From Branchiostoma belcheri (Eukaryota > Chordata > Leptocardii > Amphioxiformes > Branchiostomatidae): a stretch of 64,000 bases of DNA. The stretch is taken from assembly GCF_001625305.1 (NCBI RefSeq), contig NW_017803379.1:2878704-2942703 (forward strand). The letters are read 5' to 3'. Made by a program: the position numbers and the translations under genes. The first letter of the stretch is position 1. Every line of letters begins with the position of its first letter. Positions 53,396 to 64,000 of the stretch are shown here, piece after piece. A model generated the notes under the pieces. It was not told where the DNA came from and ran no database searches. It was given only the letters and a program-made list of their open reading frames with translations.

Positions 53396-55855
53396 CCTTC
53401 TATACCATTTCTGTCTTCATTTGCAGCAGGAAATGGCTGTATAAATTCTACAACACACTTGTACAACCCCCATTGACCGTTAGAACACGTGAAAACGTAT
53501 CCCGGTCAACGACCTTTCAGTTACGTCGCGACGTCATCGAAAAAATGGGCTGCCGAAACTTCCGTATTTTCGCGGAAAGAGTCCAAAGGTCGCGCAGGGC
53601 TTCCAAGTTGTCCCATGCTGGCGGGGGCAGCCGGCTAGCACCTGTTGCGAGGAAATGAGCTGACTTTTACTGTGGCTTACGATGAACAGGATGTGGTGAA
53701 ATACGTAATCCTAGTTTACCTGTTTCAATGAATAAACTGTCACCGTTTGGTGTATGAAATAGATTTCTGTCCCCAGTAACAGTAAAACAATTACTAAACG
53801 CTGGTCATGAACCATTTTGGCGTAAGGCCAGTATTTACAGTCCAGAAACGCTCCAAAGTACTTCTCTCCTGGAAAATGTCATGTTATGACTTTTAGGAGG
53901 CGAGGTACCCCTTTGAAGACTACCTTAAATCAACAAAGCAGTTAACAAAGCTGTTAACACAGTGTGATGAAAGAGTTGTACCCAGTAGAGCTCAAGAGAA
54001 GTTATTGGGTAGATATAACTTAGTTATGTGTGTGGGATGTAACTAAGATACACGTACCCGACAGTTTACACATGTGTTCTCATGGAGGACGGTGTTGTTT
54101 TATCCTTTGGCGGTGTAGTCAATGTTACTTCTTTTATCAATTTCAAAGCAGTTGGATATTGTTATTCTGTCCCTTAGTCCTTTATTATTTCTTTGTCCTT
54201 GCCATAATTTTTCTTCATCTTTTGAAAACTCCCAAGGATATAACTGTTACCTCCGAAAGATTAAGAACAAATCAAACTTGTACATACCATAGATACCCAG
54301 CAGCCCTTGCGAACAGAGCTAGGTGACGTCCATGTTTGAAAAGTCACAAGGTCATGGTGACATGACCTCACCACTAGACACTACAGTGTCATCACGGTCA
54401 CAAAGGTCAAGGATCCACTACTTAGTGGGTGATCCTGAGATAAGTCCGCGAGCAGTGACTCATTTCTGATTTGTTCAGGATTGCGTCAAGCTGGTCACCA
54501 ATGAAATTGTTAAATTGTGAGAAATAATCCCAGGACAAAGGAACAGTGGTCATCAGAGGTCACCAAACGGTTGTCTTTACGAGTGATACTAATTCAAGGA
54601 CAGGCCTATGTCCTCATGAAATGTACGTTGACTGAAAGAAACGATGTTTAGGAGTTAATTTCTTCCTTTTTGATCACACTTTTTGAACAACATCGACACA
54701 AATCTAATACTAGTAGGTCTGTGTTTTGCTAAGAGTCTTGGGCTCTAAGACATTGCCTCTGCCGTTGTTTAAATTAAACATGACGTCAAGATGGGTTCAA
54801 CTATGAAAGGAAGTTGGGATCAAGAGCTACAGAGCCCTGGGGCCAAACTGATTAACCTCGGTCTTCCTACGTTAAAACTCGGGAAGTGCACCATTATAGG
54901 CCTCCCTGTAAATTTTTACGTAATCAAAGACCACAACAAACAAACAGAAGGGAAGTGGTGGGAGCCATCAATAAAGGGGTGTGTCTGGTTAGCTTGTTGA
55001 TGCGCTCTCAGTGTCCTTCATTCATGTGTGTTGATGAAACTTGACCATTGCAACATTAGTGCTCGGCACGTTGTGTGCTCGTATCAGTAATCCAACACTT
55101 GAAAACGAGATGTCTTCTGGTCAGACACACAAAAATAACTCACTGATGATGAGTTCGCGTGCAGAGATAGGCACAGCTACAGGCTAACCGAGCTATGTCT
55201 GGAGCAACTGTGACTTGCCATTAGTGCTTCTAAGACGAGTTTGGACTTGCTCTTAAGGTTGATTTCTAATGACTGGTCTACAGCAGGAGTCAGAATGTCT
55301 GCGGCGTAATCGGTGCCGCTTGGAGTCTTGGATGCCATATGGCTTGTGAAATATAATACAAACAAATTGACCACATCTGACGACATTTATCACCACCTTT
55401 GCCTTAAAAACACAGCGGGAAGTTTCATCCAATGACACTAGAAGTCCGCTACATTATTTAGTTGAATGACTACTTTTCTATACCACTGGTGTCGTTTAAT
55501 TGGTATTGGTTATCTGTATCATGAAGCAATTGTTACGTGAAATAACTGTAAACAGAAACCCCACATGCACACGCCATTCGGCCGCTGGGAAGTGGTGATT
55601 GAATCCTGACACGTATTAAGTTCCAACCATCAACTCGCCTTATTGTGCTTTACTGTTATCAATCTGGTGTCCCGGTGACTCCTCTGGTGAATCGGACATT
55701 CCTGGCTGATGCTCGGCATTCCAGTGTGGATGACGGGAGCGTGCCTGTCGTGCCGCGGTGGGAGCCCGCGGGGACACCGCGCGCCGACTCACCGCCACTT
55801 CCCCCGCCTTCTGATATACTGCCAACTCTTCCGATGGAGAAAGTGAGAGTCTTGC
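53396..55855. other. Intergenic or intronic; possible coding stretch at 55645-55838
   Basis: Mostly AT-rich without features. The CpG-rich stretch 55645-55838 is open on the plus strand with a Pro/acid-rich translation (RADSPPLPPPSDILPTLPME) and ends at a donor-like AAA|GTGAGA, but has no clear acceptor or ATG. Confidence 0.35.
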
Positions 55856-56018
55856 TAGCCTCGACCAGGCTTCAGAAGCGGTTGGGAAGAGTAGAAATTG
55901 GCCAAATACACATGCAACATGTCAGGGGAGTTTGTCCAGTAAAGTTCGCTCACGAAAACTGCACCACTTTTATTATTTGGTCAATTTCTTCACTTTCCAG
56001 CCGCTTCTGAAGCTCGTT
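55856..56018. mobile_element. Palindromic element, family A, copy 6
   Basis: TAGCCTCGACCAGGCTTCAG and CCGCTTCTGAAGCTCGTTAG. The right end is degraded. Confidence 0.75.
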
Positions 56019-57846
56019 AGTGCCAACTCTTTCCACCGAATGGGCAAACAAGCTATATAAAACGAATACAAATATCATCATTGGATATTTTGAATACGGT
56101 TTTGCCTGATTTGACTTTATTTTCGAGAATGACCAGTACTGACCCTGACGTTCACCTTCTTTTGCCCTTGCGATGCCGAAATAAACGTTGGACTTATTTA
56201 TGGGACAGTATTGATTTCGGAAAATAATAAGTAGCTATTGAAAACTGAATAATATCAGTAAATACGATAGAACAATAGTCTGAGAACTTCTACTTTTGGC
56301 GCAGTGCTCTACTAGTTTCTGGTGTTGACCGACGCCCCAAAAACCTCTTTTGACCGAAACATGATGGTACATACATACACATTCACTGCTACCGCATGTA
56401 CTTCTACCGAAAACCGTCTGGTCACCCACCAGAAACAAAAGTTTAAACTCACCCCACATAGGAAACGAAAACTCATGTTTCACTTTAGAGAAAGTTCACT
56501 TCAATCGGAAGCAATTTTCCGGCACAACTTCCGGTGACTCTAAAAGTCTTACAAACGTTTCCTTAGTGTTCAGATTGTTTCAAGATAAGGAAAAAAAGTC
56601 ACCAATCATTTGTGCAAAGTTCGCTTCTCAGTGTACTTAAAGCTTTGTCAGTGCACAAAGGTGAGTTAAACACCACAATAACCCAGGTAAAGACATGCAC
56701 TGGTCTGTACTAACACCAAGGATACCCTTATCTGTGACGTCAATGTGACGTCAGGTCCGGAGACAAACAAGCATAAGACCCGGGATTGGTGGGGTTCTGC
56801 TAGGAGTCCCCTGATTGGTCACTTACTTCCGGTGGTTTCAATTACCAATGTTTGTCTAAAGTTGAGTGACAGTCAATACGTTTAAAGTAGAGTGACCTAC
56901 TGGACGACCTTTCGGGCACCATATGGGGAGTTAGAAACTTCTGTATCGACAGCGTTGATTGGTCCGCACGACTATAGGTGCCGAAATGTCAGCTTACGGA
57001 CTACGAAAGCTGGAACGTGAAAAACGCACTGTCCAAACGTTTTGGACAGAAGAAGACCGGGCTATATTCCAAGTTTTAGACAGAGAGGTGGCATACCGAC
57101 ACAGTATGTCGCCAAGTGGCCTAGTTGAAGTCGTTTTTCATAAAACATATCTAGCTCAGCCCTTCCCTATCCCTTGATGGCAGGATTCTCGGGCCACTTG
57201 ACGGCAAATTGAACTAATCAACAACTCTCAAGTTATCGGTTCACATGACGAACTACAGTGTAGTCCCTGTCTAAAAATTGACATACACCGCCGCCGTACG
57301 ACAGCACTGAATGATCAAGAATGATCATGATGCTTCTATCAAAACTAGCCATTTGGAAAGATAGGAAGACACCTAGGAGGGATAGAACGAACCCACGAAC
57401 GTGATCGGATAACTGATAAGGTGCTAGACTGACATCGGTATGTCGGTATAATTTACCAATTATCACAGTTCAGAAGACAACAAACTTTCCTGGAACTGGC
57501 TGGCGTGGGTGTGCGAAAGGCCTCCACATGTTTTCTCTTGTTGCAGATGGCCCCTCGAGTCAGTATGTACATTGACGGTGCGACTGTTTTCCAACGTATA
57601 ACAGTTAGCTAGTTATATATATGATTTATACTTATAGCCATGAGTTGTTATACATGCATATGGCTATTATTATAGTATTAATGTGCGAACTGAAACGTCA
57701 CTTTTCTTGATGAGCAAAGAAGATGATCCGTGTGAAATTAAAAATTCTTATTGTTATAAATTTGATGTATGGCATTTGTGCCACATTTATGTGTCGTATC
57801 TGTCGCACGCAAAAAGTCCATAAAAATTACTGGGGTTACTGTTTCC
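56019..57846. other. 5' flank of the KLF5-type gene
   Basis: A 63-codon frame from the ATG at 56987 (MSAYGLRKLEREKRTVQTFW) has no recognised domain. A strong pyrimidine tract and acceptor end at 57546, followed by a possible tiny exon (57547-57567) with donors GTATGT or GTACAT. Confidence 0.35.
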
Positions 57847-57847
57847 A

Positions 57848-57970
57848 CCAATCAGAGCGCTCGTTACAAGTCCCGCCTCTTGTTCCGGGCGGCATGCCTT
57901 TGTGTGCCCATATTTGGCGGAGCACTTCCGGTGTGACTCGGCTCTATACGCGCTGCTCTGCGCGCAGTTC
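57848..57970 (+). promoter_or_regulatory. Proximal promoter of the KLF5-type gene
   Basis: CCAATCA at 57848-57854, a GC box CCCGCCTC just after, a perfect CArG box CCATATTTGG at 57908-57917 (SRF site) and an ETS-like ACTTCCGG at about 57924. No TATA box. The order and spacing suit a start site near 57950-57980, about 120 bp before the first in-frame ATG. Confidence 0.5.
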
Positions 57971-58093
57971 ATTCATTCAGTACTGTGCAGTACCAGGTGA
58001 CAACGCCTGCCCGAGAGATACATTTTTCGGTCTAAAACTTGGTTTTTCCCTGACTTGTTTCGACCCACAGAAAGTCTGCAAGTTCCAGAGGAA

Positions 58094-61000
58094 ATGGCCG
58101 TTGCTGCCGTCAACTTGCCGATGTCCTCAACGGACGATTCGGTCTTCTCTGCGGACAACATGTTCGGCGGTGGCGGGCAGGGGAGCGCAGGGGGCGCGCC
58201 GACCGCACCGGCCCGCGATCGCACCTTCTTGCGGCCGCTCCTGCACTCCGAGGGGGAGGACTGGGGAGAGGTAGGTCCCTGAGTTTCAGTTATTTCTCAA
58301 AGACGTATATTCATAAATCTATGACAAGTGTTTAGGAGTAGAAGGAGGAGAAACGTAGTCGTTAGATTGTCGTTAGTTTCGCAAGGTTACGAAACCTCGA
58401 GTGTGTGTGTGTGTGTGTGCGTGCCCGCCTCCTTCGTAGCCGCGCCGCCATGCCATGGCGGGCCGAAGCGTTTGTCAACTTTCAGGCCCGACTTAAAATC
58501 ACGTACCATACTCTCCCGCTCCATACGATCGTTTTGTCAGTTCCTATGGTCTGTTCCGTGACAAGTGAGCAGTTTGATTTAGGATCTATATTTTGAATAT
58601 TTGTTTTGATGACTTTCTACCGTGACACTTGTGGAATTTCGCCAACTCGTGTTGCCTGACATGCCTGGCCCGGTCAGCGACCAACATGTAGTCGGTCCAA
58701 AAAATCATACAGCCTTTCTCTAGAACAATCTACCTCAGGCTCACAATCCTGTGTAATATTTTACCTAAAACGTGGGGATTTTGCCGAAAACTAGTCAGAT
58801 TTGTGTACAAATAAGGTCGGGTAGTTTGAGTGAAATCGCGGTGGGGTAGGAGCACGTAGCACATGCCCCATATGCGTGGGCGGGGGGACCGCCCTCTTCT
58901 CGGGCCCGCGCTCTGCGCTCTGCCTGGCCTGCCGCCTGGCCTACCGCAGTCGTCACGGCCCGACTCCGTGCTGGTCGCGTTATCTGGTGATTTCCTGCAA
59001 CACTTGACACCCCATCGCGAACAAACGAATCCATTCTCCCGGCGACACCTCGTGTGGGAGTCATCGCGCCAGATAACCTAATGAATAACACGTTTTAGCC
59101 GTAAAACGTGAAGTTTATTTCTCATCCTTGTATCACCAGGGAATATGATTCACAGTGTGTACGGTTAGTTTACATCCGCATGTAGCATGCTTTCCCGCGC
59201 TTTTAGACGTTAAATGTACGGAAAAAAAGAGAAGGACATTAGAAAATAGGCAGAAGTAGTTATCTCCACAATTTACCCTTCTTAGCTTGTCTGATCCGGT
59301 AAGGTATTAAACTGATCGCCCCTCATCAAAACCTCATGTGGAGGGCAAACGAAAATAAAACTTGGCGTCGGGTCAAACAGTCGGCACAAGTCACGTTCTT
59401 CGGAACCACTTCCTGACGGGTTCTAACCAGTCTGATCTCCCCATAACCTTCCTGGTCTGATATACAGCACAAACATTAACAAACAATACAGTGCAGATCT
59501 TGCTGCAATACCAGTATGAATGTACTTCCTAATACTAGTATCCAAGCAGAATCAAATTGGCCAGACAGTTACCATTTGGCCTGGCGGAGACATACCAGTA
59601 CAGAAAGAAAGCCCAATAAAACGCCCCAAAACACGGCAAAAGTTAGCCGAAGCCTTGGAGAGTAGGTACTTCCCCTCTGGACACTATGCTGGATGGGGCA
59701 ACACTGTACAGAGTATTGAATAACAACTCAGAGCCTGAGGGGAACACTTGTTTACATGATAAAGAGTACAAAATTCCTGGAAAACTATCTGCTTGAAAGG
59801 GCAAGGCTTCAGAAAGTGTCTGTTCCCTTACTGCAACTCGATACTGACTTCCTCTCTTCCTGGAAAAAAATGTTGATGCCCTAGTTATTGTAGTGTCCTT
59901 AGTACCAGTAGTAAGTGGGGGCCTTTCACCTTTGTAGTCTGGTTACATATTACCTGGGGTCTGCTAACACCATAAAGGGGAAGGGCTTGGGTTACACAGG
60001 CATCAATGGCAAGGACTTAAATGGCACAAACCCAATAAGGCTTTACTGTTCTACTTCACTGTTTTACAATAAATCAAGGGAAGAGAGGTTGGAGAAAAGG
60101 ACTGTCGGAAACAGAGTGTACCTTCCGACAGGTGCACAGCTTCTACTCCTGGTGCTTCACCACTTGTTTAGTTTTCATTACAGCTGTGAAAACGTGTTTA
60201 TCTACACTCTTTTGGCAGCATTTGAATAATACCATTGGCAAACAGTACATATTGTGCCGCGGCCCACTAAAGCTAGGGGACAGTCAACATATGTGAAAGC
60301 CTGGCAAAGCAGGAGCGAACTTTTTCACGATTATTCTCACATCATCCAGTTTGCCACCATTGGGCTAATCACCTGCAAATTACATCAGTAACCAGATCAG
60401 GTGGACGCAAAAGGATTGAAACTTGTTTGTGGACGAGAGAAAATTGGTTAAAGCCTTTATAGTATTTTTAGCAATTACAGTAAGACAACAGTTGGAACAG
60501 GGCAGTCTTTCTTGGCGGTTCTAAAACGCAAAGTCACCCTTTGTGACGTCATGCAAGATGGCTGGAAATAGCCATGATGGAAGAGGTAGTAAGCAAACAG
60601 TTACAAACACGTTTGTTGTAGCAACAAATTCAACAGTCATCAAAGTTCTCCCGGCAGCACCACAACAATCTTATCTTGTTTTGTACCCATAAACTGGATT
60701 TCTATCTTGAAAGGCTTCAGTTTCCAGACCGTCGGTGCCTCCATTATATTTTGGCAGTGAATGTCTAATCTGGCAAGTGTTCAACAATGTGAATTAAGTA
60801 CTTGTGAACTTGCAGACACAAAGCTACCGAAGTTACCCGAGTTTACACTGTGTTTGCGTGACGAGTGTTGCTGCACTCAAAGTAAAGACAGCCTCACATG
60901 TGGGGACTTCTCATTAAACTGGGAATAACACCAAGGTTCCCTTGACTGGTGCAGATCCCCTGGGCTTGGAGAGGGCCCAAGTCTGAGTCACCCCACACTC

Positions 61001-63420
61001 AATATAGCCCAGACACAGTAAAGTCGCTGTGTGGTACATCAAGGCACTTGGTTATTGTAGGTGGACAAAATTCCAGTCTGTTTACTGTCCAAACTTGGGC
61101 ACAAGTTCAAGTTTGCAGTGGACTGTCATTCAACTGAAAGCTGGGTAACTTCAGTTCAGTTTCCAGGGAACACTTGTTTACAGTTTGTTTACATCTGTGT
61201 AACCAACCATGTTAGCAATGTAACATGTTCTTGGATAGTTACTAATGGATGATGTTATGATGTTATGTTTGGATAAAAGAATTTATGGTAAGTTTTGTTT
61301 TGTTTCTTCAGCAGACCTTCAAAGAGATGGACAAATACCTTCAGCTGCCCGACCACGCGCTTCCACCGCCCGAGAAGAAGTCTCGGAGAGAGAGCGCCTC
61401 AGTCGTCGACGACTTTTTCAAGGAGGAACCCAAAAACGGCAGCAACAACAACAAAGACGGTCCGCTGAACATCAACTTCAATGTCATCATCCCAAACCAG
61501 ACCAGAGACTATAACAACCTCAGAACAGGGCTGGTCAGGCCTCGGACTCTAAATGTGAAGACAGAGCCCCTGCCAGTCTCCTGCGACTTCCATTCGGACA
61601 GTTCCACTCCCATCCACTCCTCCCCAGTGGGGACCCCCATCACAAGCTTCGCCTCCCCCAGCACACCCAGCACATCCACGTTTGTGACACCCAGTCAACC
61701 CGACAACCCCGTCACTTCCCAGAGCGCGGTCCACGTGGGCCACGCGGGAATGAGCATGAACTTAGCAGCGCTGAACGTCCGCATTAAGGAGGAGGAAGAA
61801 CCAAAGTCGTGCAGCTTTCACAAGTCCTTGCCTGTGTCCATGTACCACACGGCCCCCATGGCCGGCGGCAGCGTCCAGTTCGCCTCCGTGCAGTATCCGT
61901 TCGTATCGCAACAGTCCGGCTTCCCCACACCTCCAAACTCCCACCCCGGAAGTCCGTCAGAGGAGCCCAACGCGCTGACGCCGCCCCCTCCATATTCCAT
62001 AGCAGTAGCGCAGCTCCACACCAACCCCTACGGCAACCTGGTCATCCAGTCCCACGGACCTCCCAGCAAGCCCGCCCAAGGACACCAGGCCATCTACAAC
62101 AGGAAAAACAACCCCGAGCTCGAGAAGAGGAGAATTCACCACTGCAACTACCCAGGTGAACTTTGCTCGCATATTTCGTGTTGTTATTACTATATTTAGC
62201 GTTTCCTCATGCATGTAGGGCAATTACTGGGCAGATTTACGACGGATAGACAGAGCAAACATTGACAGGTCACTCTAAATCCTGCAAGGTTTCTAGACAA
62301 GGCTTTTAATCTTTTTCTGATGGGGCAGTCTTTGTCTTCCTATCAAGTTTCCTGACTTACAAAAGGAGCTGATTAGAGATGGCAAAGGTTATTGGGTAAC
62401 CAGGATGAAGGATAAGATTCGGTTATTAACACAGTGACCAAGTAACCAGGAGAACAGTTGGGAAGGATGAGACCTGATCAGGCTAAGATGGGCTGAAATC
62501 CCACAGGACACAAAATTCAGACCACTCTAGACTCTAGAGTAACTATGGATGTGAAAATTAATTCAACAGAATTGGGGGAAGGGTTAAAGAAACAAAGACT
62601 GAATATCAAAAATACTTAAGTGAGATAAAACTAAAAACCTGAAAGATTACACAGTGTATAATTTGTAAAAGCATACCATATCAATATAAAAGGGACACAG
62701 TTTGTTGATAAATTAACCTGGTCACCCCACCACTTGAATATGAGTCATCACAGATGTGACAATGTAGATTGGATTCAATTGAGTATGAATCACTAGGCAG
62801 ACTGTACCATGTTGCTACTGTGGGGGTGTTCTAACTAGTTTTAACTTCAGGGAGGTGTGAGATTAAGTACAAAGTAAACTTGTAGAAGGAAGTTGTGAGA
62901 AGACGTGAATAAACTAAGGGAAGGAAACGAAGACTAGTGTTACTGCTAATAATGGTGGTACTGGTAGTACATGTAGTCATAGGTGTGAGACAAGTGAAGG
63001 TGATATACTAAGTTATAGACATTCCTACGGCAGTAGATGTGACATTTGAAATTTGATGGGCTCGTAAGATACACTTTTAATTCTATCCACTAACAAGAAC
63101 TTAGATAGCATCTTGTCAGTTTTCACATACAGCAATTAAGTTTCAAGGCTCTTGGTGGTTTCTTTATGTAACTACACATTATTCACGGCCCATTACAGCA
63201 ATCCTACATAGTGCTATTGACGTTTTGTTTTGGCACAAAAAACATGATCGTAAAAGCCTTATAATGAAGGTACGACCTTGAGATGGGATCTGGAGGGGTT
63301 TTGTGCCATGCTGTGCTGGTGATTATGATCTAAATGGTTTGTGTTTGTCCCCTTATGCAGGCTGCACCAAGGTGTACACAAAGAGCTCCCACCTCAAAGC
63401 ACACCAAAGGACACACACAG
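58094..63420 (+). CDS. KLF5: KLF5-type zinc-finger transcription factor, 5' part
   Basis: Nuclear DNA-binding regulator of the KLF/SP family, binding GC/CACCC boxes. Exons: 58094-58270 (ATG chosen as first in-frame Met), 61312-62155 and 63361-63420, continuing past the window; phases fit. The middle exon carries the KLF5-specific block [29 protein letters not shown] and LRTGL, a VKTEP and an IKEEEE that look like sumoylation sites, then [13 protein letters not shown] and LTPPPPYS, the PY motif that in KLF5 binds WW-domain ubiquitin ligases. It ends [15 protein letters not shown] and the third exon adds [20 protein letters not shown], the first C2H2 finger plus linker. Fingers two and three lie outside the window. 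The first exon is Gly/Ser-rich. Upstream alternative exons are possible. Confidence 0.92.
58271..61311 (+). other. KLF5-type gene intron 1 (3 kb)
   Basis: Includes a (TG)n run near 58401-58420, a CpG-rich block at about 58830-59050 that could be regulatory, and a family C remnant at 59535-59665. No coding exon is evident. Confidence 0.55.
59535..59665. mobile_element. Remnant of palindromic family C element
   Basis: AAATTGGCCAGACAGTTACC with CATTTGGC, then AAACACGGCAAAAGTTAGCC and CCTTGGAGAGTA, the same layout as the remnant at 10376-10553 (ACAGTTGCCATTTGGC, ACACGCCAAAAATACG, TTGGAGAGTA). Confidence 0.5.
62156..63360 (+). other. KLF5-type gene intron 2
   Basis: AT-rich intron between the exon ending in the first finger's start and the exon completing it. 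Nothing else is seen. Confidence 0.7.
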
Positions 63421-64000
63421 GTGAGAAACTGTCCCTGCCATCAATTCCTGAGCAAATTGACTGTTAGGAAAATTACATACCTTGTATTTTTTATGTGTAT
63501 CATTCAAGGTGCTTGGTTTCCCAAGGGGAAAGACTAAACAATACGAGCACATTTCTAGATCAGTAGATATAGCCTCAGTACATTGCCATGACCCCAAGGT
63601 GAGACTATTGTTCGATCTGGCAGTGTTTGTGTGCGGTGCGACTAGGCGCCAAATTAATGATCCCATACCAAAACCTTGTTGGCAAGAGTGGTTGACTGAA
63701 TAGGTGCTAACAAACAGTTTGTGAAAAAAATAATAGTCCGGTGTATGCCCCCACTGTTTGCTTAACGTAGCCTCAAGGACAGGTGAATTTGTTCATTCGA
63801 CAGGTAATTTGTCTGTTGTCTGGGTGTCTAAACTTCAAAGACTTCAACGCCAATTCATTACCCATTCAGTTGCTTGATTGTGTTTAGTCTTGTGTGCATA
63901 GCGTTCTGTTAACACAGGCTGACAACCTTTATTCCCTTAATTGCTGTGTTTTGGCTGTAGCTACAACCGTTGACCTGGCCAAAAATGTGAAGACAAAGAA
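63421..64000 (+). other. Start of the next KLF5-type gene intron
   Basis: Begins with a GTGAGA donor. The remaining zinc fingers are expected beyond the right edge. Confidence 0.65.

Noticed and set aside
56987-57175. 63-codon gene MSAYGLRKLEREKRTV...
   Set aside because: No recognised domain, no paralogue, and a single short frame; support is too weak for a gene call.
57723-58274. 183-codon plus-strand open frame
   Set aside because: It crosses the KLF5-type promoter and overlaps the first coding exon in another frame; the exon's own frame joins exon 2 in phase while this one does not.

Overview
The window looks like nuclear DNA of a chordate-grade invertebrate, most likely a lancelet (Branchiostoma). 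The evidence is: short exons with GT/AG introns, clear orthologues of KIF3A, NUP62 and KLF5, unusual death-fold domain combinations, and many short palindromic transposon-like repeats. The species call is an inference from gene content, not from a database search.

The first 29.4 kb is gene-dense. (1) The 3' part of a KIF3A kinesin-II motor gene (+, 327-7625; 11 exons; its 5' part lies outside the window). (2) A convergent 18-exon gene (-, 8569-15788) encoding about 735 aa, with an N-terminal death effector domain followed by about 14 ankyrin repeats, mostly one repeat per 99-nt exon. (3) Two intronless tandem paralogues (-, 17301-17750 and 18224-18679) encoding small basic proteins with a C-terminal PCNA-binding PIP box; a near-consensus p53-family site lies upstream of the first. 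(4) NUP62 (-, 19655-23513; 8 coding exons; 446 aa). (5) A six-exon receptor gene (-, 25272-29408; 805 aa) whose model joins a signal peptide, TNF-receptor cysteine-rich repeats and a membrane segment to a UNC5/PIDD-type ZU5-UPA-death-domain tail. The exon phases of models 2, 4 and 5 add up exactly, and so do those of the KIF3A portion.

From about 29.4 to 57.5 kb I find no convincing full gene. This stretch is packed with repeats: a 1.1-kb element with long terminal inverted repeats, a diverged tandem array, CA-rich microsatellites, LINE and tRNA-SINE remnants, a 2.2-kb foldback with very similar arms, and at least eleven 130-230 bp palindromic elements of two related families (ends TAGCCTCTACCAGGC or TAGTCTCCACCAGACTC). 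A TATA/GC-box promoter with a spliceable first exon at 51.1-51.7 kb stands out inside this desert.

The last 6.5 kb holds the 5' part of a KLF5-type gene (+, from 58094 past the window end), including the conserved N-terminal block, the PY motif and the start of the first zinc finger. Its proximal promoter has CCAAT, GC and CArG boxes. The 51.5-kb exon can splice to it in frame and may be an alternative first exon.

The strongest unusual items are the TNFR-ZU5-UPA-DD receptor, the DED-ankyrin protein, the tandem PIP-box pair with its possible p53 site, and the dense palindromic element family.
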